Source: an uncultured Porphyromonadaceae bacterium (GTDB lineage Bacteria > Bacteroidota > Bacteroidia > Bacteroidales > Barnesiellaceae_A). Taken from it: a stretch of DNA of 64,000 bases. The stretch is taken from the NCBI GenBank assembly GCA_900538705.1, contig UPZG01000005.1:85148-149147 (forward strand), in the 5' to 3' direction. A model generated the notes under the pieces. It did not search any database. It was not told where the DNA came from and saw nothing but the letters and a program-made list of their open reading frames with translations. Positions 37,519 to 45,934 of the stretch are shown one piece after another (position 1 is the stretch's first letter; every line of letters starts with the position of its first letter). The position numbers and the translations under genes were made by a program.

Positions 37519-38424
37519 TTAATCAAGATTCTCTTTTCCTGTATAGTTTATCTCCTTAATTACCTTCATCAGATACTGCCCATACTGGTTCTTCAGCATG
37601 GGGCGGGCTATCTCTTCTATCTTTTCCCTGCCTATCCAGCCCTTGCGATAGGCAATTCCTTCGAGGCAGGCTATCTTCAACCCCTGGCGCTTCTCTATGA
37701 CCTCTACAAAGATGGAGGCTTCGGCCAGAGAGTCGTGCGTACCGGTGTCGAGCCATGCAAAGCCTCGTCCCAGTGTCTGTACCTTCAACTCTCCCCGTTG
37801 CAAATACTCTTGGTTGACAGACGTTATCTCCAGCTCTCCGCGTGCCGAGGGCTTTACCGCAGCGGCGATATCCAGCACACTGTTAGGATAGAAGTAGAGT
37901 CCCACAACGGCATAGTTCGACTTCGGATGAACGGGTTTCTCCTCTATCGACAGGCAATTTCCTTCGGCATCGAACTCGGCCACGCCGTAACGCTCCGGGT
38001 CGTCGACCCAATAGCCGAAGACGGTTGCCTTATCGGACTGCTCGGCATTGCGGACCGCCTCCTTCAACAAGGCCGAAAAGCCTGTCCCATGAAAGATGTT
38101 ATCGCCTAAGACCAGACACACGGCATCGTTGCCGACAAACTCTCTGCCGATGATAAATGCCTGTGCCAGTCCGTCGGGTGACGGCTGCTCGGCATACTCG
38201 AAGCGGACACCATAGTCACTACCATCGCCCAACAGGCGGCGGAAACCCGGCAGGTCTTGAGGGGTGGAGATGATCAGTATTTCGCGTATCCCCGCCAGCA
38301 TCAACACCGAGATAGGATAGTATATCATCGGTTTGTCGTAGATGGGTAACATCTGCTTGCTGACGCCTTTGGTTATCGGGTACAGGCGTGTGCCTGAACC
38401 CCCGGCCAATACTATTCCTTTCAT
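37519..38424 (-). CDS. rmlA: Glucose-1-phosphate thymidylyltransferase
   Basis: 301 residues. GIVLAGGSGTRLYP (about 3-16) is the nucleotidyltransferase signature; QMLPIYDKPMIYYP and LGDNIFHG (metal-binding Asp) follow. It produces dTDP-glucose and is the first gene of the right-hand polysaccharide operon (rmlACDB order). The leader from the promoter near 38750 is about 320 nt, unusually long compared with other promoters here. Confidence 0.97.
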   Translation of the reverse strand: MKGIVLAGGSGTRLYPITKGVSKQMLPIYDKPMIYYPISVLMLAGIREILIISTPQDLPGFRRLLGDGSDYGVRFEYAEQPSPDGLAQAFIIGREFVGNDAVCLVLGDNIFHGTGFSALLKEAVRNAEQSDKATVFGYWVDDPERYGVAEFDAEGNCLSIEEKPVHPKSNYAVVGLYFYPNSVLDIAAAVKPSARGELEITSVNQEYLQRGELKVQTLGRGFAWLDTGTHDSLAEASIFVEVIEKRQGLKIACLEGIAYRKGWIGREKIEEIARPMLKNQYGQYLMKVIKEINYTGKENLD

Positions 38425-38634
38425 GGCTAAATATCTTGATGAATTCTAAAAAAGAACATTTGTCCTATTTATCAGAAACGTGTTACTTACAATACCTCTC
38501 CCTTTAACCCAACTTGTGAGCCAATTCTTTTTATTTCTACTTTTATAAAACATTTACATAATGCTATAAAAGCAGAGTATAATATACTAATTCTTTAAGA
38601 ATCTGCTCGTTATAAACATTTGACAACGATATTT

Positions 38635-38651
38635 GGGCACGCTTCGCGGTC
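38635..38651 (-). promoter_or_regulatory. Possible ops-like element in the rmlA leader
   Basis: On the minus strand the leader contains GAAGCGTGCC about 100 nt after the predicted start. The core AGCGTGC equals the core of the ops element that recruits NusG-family antiterminators such as RfaH in other phyla. The match is short; no NusG-like gene is in the window. Confidence 0.2.
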
Positions 38652-38749
38652 TTCAGTGTCATCACAGAAGAGCCCATTGATACACATTCATGCTTCAGAC
38701 CGTACTCAAAAAAATTAATAACAGTCTTAAAAATAAATCTTATTCGGTA

Positions 38750-38780
38750 CAAAGATAACTCTATTAGTTAGGATATACAA
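38750..38780 (-). promoter_or_regulatory. Promoter of the rmlA-led polysaccharide operon
   Basis: Minus strand TTG (38780-38778), 20 bases, TATCTTTG (38757-38750). I see no flanking inverted repeats of the kind that make Bacteroides capsule promoters invertible. Confidence 0.65.
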
Positions 38781-38819
38781 CAATATCCCCAATTATCAAA
38801 CTGCTTGGCATCACCCAAT

Positions 38820-38963
38820 TTATATACCCGAATAACCATTTTTGTGTTGCGACAAAATATCTTCAGCCGGTAAAAATATATTTTCCTCATCCTCAGAAGA
38901 ATATAACATATAACAACCTGCCAAAGCTCCGAAAGTTACAATAACAACAATGCATCGCAACAC
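38820..38963 (-). CDS. Possible small membrane peptide (47 residues)
   Basis: A GTG (38963) opens a 47-codon frame, directly after an in-frame stop. The product has a hydrophobic helix (IVVIVTFGALAGCYMLY, about 5-21) followed by an acidic, polar tail (SSEDEEN). An LAGC tetrad could be a lipobox. Size and layout recall short exported peptides of Bacteroidota, but I recognise no family, and the start codon and RBS are weak. It lies just upstream of the polysaccharide promoter on the same strand. Confidence 0.3.
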   Translation of the reverse strand: MLRCIVVIVTFGALAGCYMLYSSEDEENIFLPAEDILSQHKNGYSGI

Positions 38964-39326
38964 TCACCCCACACAACAAAAACACAATATATACAGTTCA
39001 ACAGACTCTAACATATTTTGCCGCAAAACAGCTTCTTTCTCTCGACAACAAAAAACAACTCTTGCAAAAAGCATTTCAAGTATCGTAATAAATAATAGCT
39101 ACATCATTGACAGTAAAATAAGAAAAAGAAACGGACATTCGAAAAAATCATTTTATATTATAGATAATATACTGATAATACGCACATTATATAATCGAAA
39201 AAGTATTACAACTTACTACGTTTATTCTTGTCTTACGAAGCTTAAAGAAGAAAGAATGCAAAAATGAGACATTTTTTTCATATTAAAGCACATCTCATTT
39301 TATACAGTAGCTACAATTTATAATAA

Positions 39327-39357
39327 AGAGGGCAGCCTCTTCAGGCCGCCCTCTTCC
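39327..39357 (-). terminator. Terminator hairpin
   Basis: AAGAGGGC pairs with GCCCTCTT with an inner GCCT/AGGC stem and CTTC loop; on the minus strand it is followed by TTATTAT. It can end the small RNA and any nspC read-through. Confidence 0.7.
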
Positions 39358-39420
39358 ATTTACCCCACTTCACAGTGGCATTTGGCATTATGAAACTGAA
39401 TTTACTCTTTTTGCTTTTGT
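39327..39420 (-). ncRNA. Putative small RNA between nspC and the polysaccharide locus
   Basis: A full promoter (39428-39460) is followed by about 95 nt with no reading frame: an internal hairpin CCACT-GTGA-AGTGG (GNRA-type loop) and a closing terminator hairpin. The transcript would end near 39327. No known family recognised. The rest of the 38425-39716 gap has no gene I can support beyond the features listed. Confidence 0.5.
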
Positions 39421-39427
39421 TGCATTG

Positions 39428-39460
39428 CAAATATACGTAAAAGCCCATATTACTTCCAAA
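39428..39460 (-). promoter_or_regulatory. Promoter of the putative small RNA
   Basis: Minus strand TTTG (39460-39457), 21 bases-spaced, TATATTTG (39435-39428); no gene starts within 450 bases downstream on this strand. Confidence 0.65.
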
Positions 39461-39716
39461 CATAATCAAAAAAATATTAGTTATAAATTGTAAATAGGCC
39501 TGCAAAAAGAATACTTACAAATTGTAACTTCGTTATTTTCAATAGCGAGAACATCATGACTCAAAGGTAAAATGACTATACCCTTCTACATACGGAGAAT
39601 TTTCAACAATTCAACTCTAAAGAGCAAAACCGTCTGTCTTACCCGCTATTACTCTTTTCAATACACTTGTAGAGTGACAAGCAAGGTGATGAAGACAGCC
39701 CTCTCCCCTCCTCTAT

Positions 39717-40859
39717 TTACGCCATGCGGTTCTTATAATCATCGTAACCAAACGTACGCCATAATTGCAAATTGCCATCGCTTTTGAGCAACGCAATAGA
39801 AGGATGTGACACTCCATTAAACATTGTTGTCTTTACAATGGTATAGTGTATCATATCTTCAAAAATGATACGCTCTCCTATCTGCAACTCATGGTCGAAA
39901 CTCCAATCACCCACAAAGTCGCCGCTAAGGCAAGAATTTCCGCCCATACGATATACCGGCATACCAGCCGTAGGCTCTACTGCCCCACGTATGGCAGGCT
40001 TATATGGCATTTCAAGACAATCGGGCATGTGACATGCAAAAGAGGCATCCAGTATAGCCGTACGAATACCATGATTTTCCACAATATCTACAATAGTAGT
40101 CACCAATACTCCTGTTTGCCAAGCAAAGGCACTACCCGGCTCCATAATAATCTGCAAATGCGGATGACGCTCTTTGAAGGCAAGCAGGGTTGCTATAAGA
40201 TGTTCTACATTGTAATCTTTACGAGTCATCAGATGCCCGCCCCCCATATTGAGCCACTTCACTTGTTGCAGCCACGGCTCGAAGCGCTTCTCCACGACTT
40301 GAAGTGTACGTTCCAAGTCGTACGACGTCGACTCACAAAGCGTATGAAAATGCAAGCCTTCTATACCTCGTGGCAAAAGAGGCGGTAACTGCTCGGCCAC
40401 TACACCCAGGCGCGAACCGGGAGCACAGGGATTATACAGCGCGGTCTCTACGTCTGAAAACTCAGGGTTGATACGGATTCCGCACGAGATATGGCGTGGA
40501 TAGGCAGCTGCCTTCGCGGCAAAATGCGAGTACTGACGCAAAGAGTTGAATGTTATGTGACTGCTACAACGCATTATTTCGTCGAAATCGGCATCGATAT
40601 AAGCCGGCGAATAGGTATGAGCAAGCGATTTCATCTCCTCTAAAGCCAAGCGGGCCTCGTGTACCGAACTGGCCGTAGAACATTGTATATACTCACGCAC
40701 TATCGGGAAAGCTTTCCATAAGGCAAAGGCTTTGAATGCGAGTATAATATCTACTCCTGCACGCTCTTTTACAGAACGTATTAACGCGAGGTTGCGACGA
40801 AACAAAGTCTCGTCAAGAACATAACAAGGCGATGGAGCCTGCAATAATGCATCTTGCAT
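39717..40859 (-). CDS. nspC: Carboxynorspermidine decarboxylase
   Basis: 380 residues, alanine-racemase-like PLP barrel. PSPCYVLDETLFRRNLAL (about 9-26), ILAFKAFALW (about 39-48, PLP lysine), CGIRINPEFSDV, NMGGGHLMTRKDY (about 208-220) and SFACHMPDCLEMPYKP (about 276-291) match NspC. It decarboxylates carboxy(nor)spermidine to yield (nor)spermidine, the usual spermidine route in Bacteroidales. Start is 11 bases after the helicase stop, so the two may share a transcript. Confidence 0.93.
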   Translation of the reverse strand: MQDALLQAPSPCYVLDETLFRRNLALIRSVKERAGVDIILAFKAFALWKAFPIVREYIQCSTASSVHEARLALEEMKSLAHTYSPAYIDADFDEIMRCSSHITFNSLRQYSHFAAKAAAYPRHISCGIRINPEFSDVETALYNPCAPGSRLGVVAEQLPPLLPRGIEGLHFHTLCESTSYDLERTLQVVEKRFEPWLQQVKWLNMGGGHLMTRKDYNVEHLIATLLAFKERHPHLQIIMEPGSAFAWQTGVLVTTIVDIVENHGIRTAILDASFACHMPDCLEMPYKPAIRGAVEPTAGMPVYRMGGNSCLSGDFVGDWSFDHELQIGERIIFEDMIHYTIVKTTMFNGVSHPSIALLKSDGNLQLWRTFGYDDYKNRMA

Positions 40860-40870
40860 GATTATATTAT

Positions 40871-43213
40871 TTATGAATTAATGATAGTAAACTTAGCAAA
40901 TTTAAGCAACAGTTGTTTCCGACCCACATGCACAAACTCTACGGTAATCTTACTATTATCGCCAGAACCTTCGATAGCTTGTATTGTACCCTCGCCAAAA
41001 CGGTCGTGACGAATACGAGTACCTATGCGAAGCTCTCCGGCTTGCGACTCCATACGCTCGTGCTGCTCGGTAGTCTGAGAAGGAGCATCGGGCACAACAA
41101 GACGACGCGAATTCTCGACAGGCCGCATCCGAGAAGATGGTGTAACCGTAAACGAAGGACGCCGCAACAACGACTCTTGAGATGCCCCCATTCCATAACT
41201 TCGCTCTCCTACCGATAGACGAGACAAATTTTGTTGCCATCCGGCCGGCAGTGTCACATAACGTACGTCCAAATCTTTGATAAACCGGCTAGGTCGGCAT
41301 GTATTGGTCTTTCCGTTGCGGAAACGAGTGGCTGCATAAGTAAGTATGCAGTTTTCGCGAGCACGAGTGATAGCAACATACAACAGACGTCGTTCTTCTT
41401 CAATCTGACGTTCATCGTCACCACACATAGCCGATGGGAAAAGCTCCTCTTCGAGTCCCGTAATAAAAACATTGCGGAACTCCAATCCCTTTGCAGAGTG
41501 AATGGTCATAAGAGTAATCTTGTCTTCATTAGCCTCATCGCCCCGGTCTTGGTCGGTAATAAGAGACACTTCGGCGAGGAAATCGGCAAGGGAGACTTGC
41601 TCGTTACCCTCTTCGCGACGCAGTACGAAAAATTCCTGTACACCATTGAGCAATTCTTCGATATTCTCCTGTCGGCTGACATTTTCGGGTGCATTCGACG
41701 CATACACATCGTTCATCATACCCGACCGACGAATAATCAACTCAGCCAGTTCGGGTACACTTTTCTGTTCTGCTTCGCTTCTGAAAGCTTCTATCAAATC
41801 GCAGAATGCCGCTATTTTGCCTCGTGTACCACTATTTACAGAGAGGTTATATTCCACCGGATGCGAGATAACATCCCACACACCTACATTGTGAGTCTGA
41901 GCACAAGTCACTATTTTCGATACCGTAGTCTCACCAATTCCCCGTGCGGGGTAATTGATGACACGCTTCATTGCTTCCTCGTCATTGGGATTGATAACCA
42001 GACGGAAATACGCTACGGCATCTTTTATCTCTTTATGTTGATAAAACGACAAACCACCATATATGCGATATGGCATATTACGCTTACGCAAAGCCTCTTC
42101 CAACACACGCGACTGGGCATTTGTGCGATATAATATGGCGAATCCATTATAAGGACAGCTATCGGTCAGGTGCATTTCCACTATACGGTTGGCCACCATA
42201 AAAGCCTCCTCAAAATCGGAATAAGCCGTCAGCACGGCCACCTTACTACCTTGCTCCTTTTCAGAAAAAACACGCTTGGGAATTTGCTCTTTATTTTTAC
42301 AAATGAGGCTGTTTGCCGCATCTACAATATTGCGGGTTGAACGATAATTCCGTTCCAACTTATCGATGTGCAATCCTGGATACTCGTCTTTAAGATGTAA
42401 AATATTACCTATGTTGGCACCTCGAAACGAATAGATACTCTGCGCATCATCACCTACTACACACAGACGTGCCCCGCCATCCTTACACAAGCGATTGACT
42501 ATAAGATGTTGAGCAAAGTTAGTATCCTGATACTCGTCGACCAATATATAACGAAACAACGAACGATAATGCTCGGTCACATCGGGGAAATCGCGAAAGA
42601 GAATGTTAGTATATAACAACAAGTCGTCGAAGTCCATTGCTCCGGCACGGAAACAGCGGTTCCAATACGTATTGTATATACTGTATAGCATAGGTCGTTT
42701 CTGGCGACGGTCAAGTTCCCGTAACTCATTATTAGCCGCATAAGCAGCCGGTGTAATAAGTGCATTCTTGGCATTGGATATAGCAGCCTGTACGGCATTG
42801 GGTTTGTATATCTTATCGTCAAGCTGCATCTCCTTGATTATCGTCTTGATAAGCGAACGAGAATCGGCCGTGTCGTATATCGTAAAGTCATGTCTGAAAC
42901 CTATCCGCTCGGCGTTGGCATGGAGTATGCGCGAAAATATAGAGTGAAAGGTACCCATCCATAACCGGGCTGCCGTAGCATGACCCACCAACGCAGCAAC
43001 TCTCTCTTTCATTTCATTGGCCGCCTTGATGGTGAACGTGAGTGCCATTATATGATACGGCTCATATCCTTGACTGAGCAAATAGGCTATTTTGTAAGTG
43101 AGCACTCGGGTCTTGCCCGACCCTGCACCGGCAATCACCAATTGCGCACCATCGGTATACAGTACTGCGGCACGCTGTGCATCATTAAGGTCTTGCAATA
43201 AATCTTTTTCCAC
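40871..43213 (-). CDS. UvrD/PcrA-type ATP-dependent DNA helicase
   Basis: 780 residues from a GTG at 43213. A longer frame starting with TTG at 43237 is excluded because that codon is inside the -7 element of the promoter. Superfamily 1A motifs in order: AGAGSGKT (Walker A, near 30), TFTIKAANEMKER, VDEYQDTN (Walker B), GDDAQSIYSFRG, YRTNAQSR, TIHSAKGLEF and VAITRAREN; a C-terminal Tudor-like tail (RHDRFGEGTIQAI) is typical of PcrA/UvrD. It unwinds DNA 3'-5' in repair and removal of recombinase or stalled polymerase. Confidence 0.94.
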   Translation of the reverse strand: MEKDLLQDLNDAQRAAVLYTDGAQLVIAGAGSGKTRVLTYKIAYLLSQGYEPYHIMALTFTIKAANEMKERVAALVGHATAARLWMGTFHSIFSRILHANAERIGFRHDFTIYDTADSRSLIKTIIKEMQLDDKIYKPNAVQAAISNAKNALITPAAYAANNELRELDRRQKRPMLYSIYNTYWNRCFRAGAMDFDDLLLYTNILFRDFPDVTEHYRSLFRYILVDEYQDTNFAQHLIVNRLCKDGGARLCVVGDDAQSIYSFRGANIGNILHLKDEYPGLHIDKLERNYRSTRNIVDAANSLICKNKEQIPKRVFSEKEQGSKVAVLTAYSDFEEAFMVANRIVEMHLTDSCPYNGFAILYRTNAQSRVLEEALRKRNMPYRIYGGLSFYQHKEIKDAVAYFRLVINPNDEEAMKRVINYPARGIGETTVSKIVTCAQTHNVGVWDVISHPVEYNLSVNSGTRGKIAAFCDLIEAFRSEAEQKSVPELAELIIRRSGMMNDVYASNAPENVSRQENIEELLNGVQEFFVLRREEGNEQVSLADFLAEVSLITDQDRGDEANEDKITLMTIHSAKGLEFRNVFITGLEEELFPSAMCGDDERQIEEERRLLYVAITRARENCILTYAATRFRNGKTNTCRPSRFIKDLDVRYVTLPAGWQQNLSRLSVGERSYGMGASQESLLRRPSFTVTPSSRMRPVENSRRLVVPDAPSQTTEQHERMESQAGELRIGTRIRHDRFGEGTIQAIEGSGDNSKITVEFVHVGRKQLLLKFAKFTIINS

Positions 43214-43234
43214 AATATAATATTTGAGCGACTG

Positions 43235-43265
43235 CAAAGGTAGTGTAAAGTAGCTGAAAAATCAA
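43235..43265 (-). promoter_or_regulatory. Promoter of the helicase gene
   Basis: Minus strand TTG (43265-43263), 20 bases, TACCTTTG (43242-43235). The predicted start is about 15-20 nt before the GTG. Confidence 0.7.
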
Positions 43266-43436
43266 CTTAACCAATACATGATACATCGTAATGGATAGGC
43301 TCTTGAATGGCACCGTAAAAAAGGGAATTGAGGCACTTTTTTCTGCAATTATGGTAGCTGCAAAATTCGACTGAACTTCTATCTTTACATCGTCTAAAAA
43401 GTTCACAACTACTTTATTGATAAAAGTATAACATTC

Positions 43437-44018
43437 ATGACAATAGAAGAATATATCAGTATAGCCAATAGACAAGAAGTATTGGACAGCCCCGAAGTTT
43501 TAGCCTTCATGCGTGCACAGAGTGATGAGACTCGCAAAATAGTATACCAACTCAATAGTAAATACCACTCTCCCAGCGAGGTACGCGAGTTATTCTCACA
43601 AATCATAGGCAAGCCCGTCGATGAGACATTCTGTCTCTTTCCTCCTTTTTATACCGACTTCGGCAAAAACATCACAATAGGGAAAAACGTATTTATCAAC
43701 GCCTGCTGCCACTTTCAGGACCACGGTGGCGTAACGATAGGAGACAATTGCCAGATAGGTCATGCAGTGGTATTCGCCACACTCAATCATCTGTTTCCTC
43801 CCCGTCTGAGAGATAAAACACATCCTAAACCTATCGTTTTGAAAGATCATGTATGGATAGGCTCCAACTCTACTATACTGCAGGGTGTCACTATAGGCCG
43901 AAATGCCATCGTAGGAGCTGGCAGTACTGTGACAAAAGATGTTCCCGACAACGCCATTGTAGGCGGTGTTCCTGCCAAAATCATACGTTATCTGACCGAA
44001 GAAGAGCTCAACGGCTGA
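43437..44018 (+). CDS. Maltose/galactoside O-acetyltransferase-like protein
   Basis: 193 residues. The N-terminal helical part is followed by left-handed beta-helix repeats: FGKNITIGKNVFIN (about 75-88), GGVTIGDNCQIGHAVVF with the catalytic-His region FATLNH, and WIGSNSTILQGVTIGRNAIVGAGSTVTKDV (in parts 140-170). This is the LacA/Maa family, which acetylates free sugars with acetyl-CoA. It is alone on the plus strand between the helicase and nfo and is not part of the polysaccharide locus. Confidence 0.9.
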   Translation: MTIEEYISIANRQEVLDSPEVLAFMRAQSDETRKIVYQLNSKYHSPSEVRELFSQIIGKPVDETFCLFPPFYTDFGKNITIGKNVFINACCHFQDHGGVTIGDNCQIGHAVVFATLNHLFPPRLRDKTHPKPIVLKDHVWIGSNSTILQGVTIGRNAIVGAGSTVTKDVPDNAIVGGVPAKIIRYLTEEELNG

Positions 44019-44060
44019 ACACTCTTCTTCGCGTCACAACAGCCCCAATATCGCAAGGAC

Positions 44061-44909
44061 TTATTTTGCCCCGGGCAGACTATATAGCCATGCTATCTCG
44101 TCGCGCCACAAAGACTCGTCGGGTGTCTCCAATATAAGCGGGATGTTATCGAAACGACTATCTGCCATCAACAACTCAAAGCAGCGTGCGCCCAACACAC
44201 CTTTGCCAAGACTTTCATGGCGATCGACTCTCGAACCCAAACCCTTTTTGGCATCGTTGAGGTGCATTCCCTTCAAATAGTTAAATCCAATGATGCGGTC
44301 AAAGTCGTTCCACGTTGCAGTAAAACCGGCATCGGTAGCAAGGTCGTAACCGGCAGCATAGGCATGGCATGTATCTATACACACCCCTACCCGCGACTTG
44401 TCTTTTACTTTTTCTATGATAGTAGCAATATGTTCAAAGGCAAATCCTACATTCGTACCCTGACCTGCCGTATTCTCTATAACTGCTGTGACACCCGCCG
44501 TATGGTCAAGAGCAAGATTTATCGAATCTGCTATACGCTCTAAGCACGTGTCCAAGTCTATCGCCTTCAGATGACTGCCCGGATGAAAGTTAAGCAATTT
44601 CAGCCCTAGAGCCTCACAACGCTGCATTTCACCGATAAAAGAATCGCGAGACTTGGTGATACCCTCTTCCTCAGGATGTCCCAAATTGATAAGATAACTG
44701 TCGTGAGGCAATATATGCGCAGCATCAAAATCATATGCGGCACAGTTTTTCTTAAACGCCTCTATACTACGCTCGGTGAGCGGTTGTGCCATCCATTGCC
44801 GTTGGTTTTTGGTAAACAAAGCAAAAGCCTTTGCTCCTATCTCGTGGGCATTGACGGGGGCATTTTCTACCCCGCCTTGCGCACTTACATGTGCACCTAT
44901 ATATTTCAT
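44061..44909 (-). CDS. nfo: Endonuclease IV
   Basis: 282 residues from the ATG at 44909; upstream in-frame sequence is not conserved. KYIGAHVSAQGG (about 2-13), NFHPGSHL, VIENTAGQG, CIDTCHAYAAGYD (about 175-187) and HLNDAKKGLGSRVDRHESLG (about 213-232) are the zinc-binding and active-site motifs of the trinuclear AP endonuclease. It nicks DNA at abasic sites in base-excision repair. It is transcribed separately from folD, whose start lies to the right on the same strand. Confidence 0.95.
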   Translation of the reverse strand: MKYIGAHVSAQGGVENAPVNAHEIGAKAFALFTKNQRQWMAQPLTERSIEAFKKNCAAYDFDAAHILPHDSYLINLGHPEEEGITKSRDSFIGEMQRCEALGLKLLNFHPGSHLKAIDLDTCLERIADSINLALDHTAGVTAVIENTAGQGTNVGFAFEHIATIIEKVKDKSRVGVCIDTCHAYAAGYDLATDAGFTATWNDFDRIIGFNYLKGMHLNDAKKGLGSRVDRHESLGKGVLGARCFELLMADSRFDNIPLILETPDESLWRDEIAWLYSLPGAK

Positions 44910-45022
44910 ACGTCGATATTTTTCTGTTCTTACGGGCGAAGATATAAGAAAAAAGCGGATGTGCCAAATTTTCATCAAGGCACATCCACTCTATACGGGT
45001 TTGATACTTACGTATGAAGCTT

Positions 45023-45904
45023 TTACTTATATATCGCTTTCTTTCCTGCCAATAACGTATTGCGCATGAGCGACACAATAGTCATAGGTCCCACACCGCC
45101 TGGAACAGGTGTAATGTAAGAACAGCGTGGCGCTACCTCATCAAACTTTACGTCGCCCGTCAGTTTCCAGCCGCTCTTAGTCACGGTAGAAGGCACGCGT
45201 GTAGTACCTACATCTATCACTACGGCGCCCTCTTTCACCATATCGGCAGTAACGAAGTTGGGGCTTCCCATGGCAGCTATAATAATATCGGCCGTGCGGC
45301 ATATCTCCTTCAGATTGGGAGTTGCACTATGGCATACTGTCACGGTGGCATTACCGGGATAGGTCTTTTGCATCATCAACATAGCCACAGGCTTACCCAC
45401 GATATTGCTACGCCCCAGCACTACGCAATGCTTACCTTTTGTTTCTATTTTATAGCGGGCAAAAAGTTCCATGATACCAGCAGGGGTTGCCGAAACGAAA
45501 CAAGGTAAACCGATAGACATACGGCCTACGTTGATGGGATGAAAACCGTCGACATCTTTGCGGTAATCGATAGTCTCTATTACTTTCTGTTCGGAGATAT
45601 GACGCGGTAAAGGAAGTTGCACGATAAAACCATCGACATCGTCATCTTGGTTCAACTCTTCAACTTTGGCGAGCAGTTCCTCTTCCGTTACATCTTCTTC
45701 GTAGCGGATAAGCGACGATTTGAAACCGCACTGCTCGCACGCTTTCACTTTGTGCGCTACATACGTCTCGCTTCCGCCGTCGTGTCCTACTAAGATGGCG
45801 GCAAGGTGCGGGCGTTTGCCTCCTGCAGCACAAATCTGTTCTACTTCTTGCGCAATCTCTTGCTTTATTTGAGCAGAGATGGCTTTCCCGTCAATCAGTT
45901 GCAT
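45023..45904 (-). CDS. folD: Methylenetetrahydrofolate dehydrogenase/cyclohydrolase
   Basis: 293 residues. AAILVGHDGGSETYVAHKVKAC (in parts, about 35-56; catalytic Lys), VQLPLPRHI (about 100-108), KDVDGFHPIN, GRSNIVGKPVAMLM (about 164-177; NADP site) and TPVPGGVGPMT (about 266-276) are diagnostic. It interconverts 5,10-methylene- and 10-formyl-tetrahydrofolate. It follows ffh by 30 bases and may be co-transcribed. Confidence 0.97.
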   Translation of the reverse strand: MQLIDGKAISAQIKQEIAQEVEQICAAGGKRPHLAAILVGHDGGSETYVAHKVKACEQCGFKSSLIRYEEDVTEEELLAKVEELNQDDDVDGFIVQLPLPRHISEQKVIETIDYRKDVDGFHPINVGRMSIGLPCFVSATPAGIMELFARYKIETKGKHCVVLGRSNIVGKPVAMLMMQKTYPGNATVTVCHSATPNLKEICRTADIIIAAMGSPNFVTADMVKEGAVVIDVGTTRVPSTVTKSGWKLTGDVKFDEVAPRCSYITPVPGGVGPMTIVSLMRNTLLAGKKAIYK

Positions 45905-45934
45905 AAAGGATAAGATTAAGGTTATTATATATTG

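Noticed and set aside
38564..38752. 62-codon minus-strand frame in the rmlA leader
   Set aside because: Its first codon (TTG) lies within the -7 promoter element, so it cannot be translated as drawn; the shorter internal Met frame shows nothing recognisable.
38700..38800. Invertible capsule promoter
   Set aside because: I looked for inverted repeats flanking the rmlA promoter and found none convincing; no invertase gene is near.
38950..39267. 105-codon plus-strand frame in the gap beside the polysaccharide locus
   Set aside because: AT-rich low-complexity translation with no domain, no RBS, and the opposite strand carries the better small frame and promoter signals.
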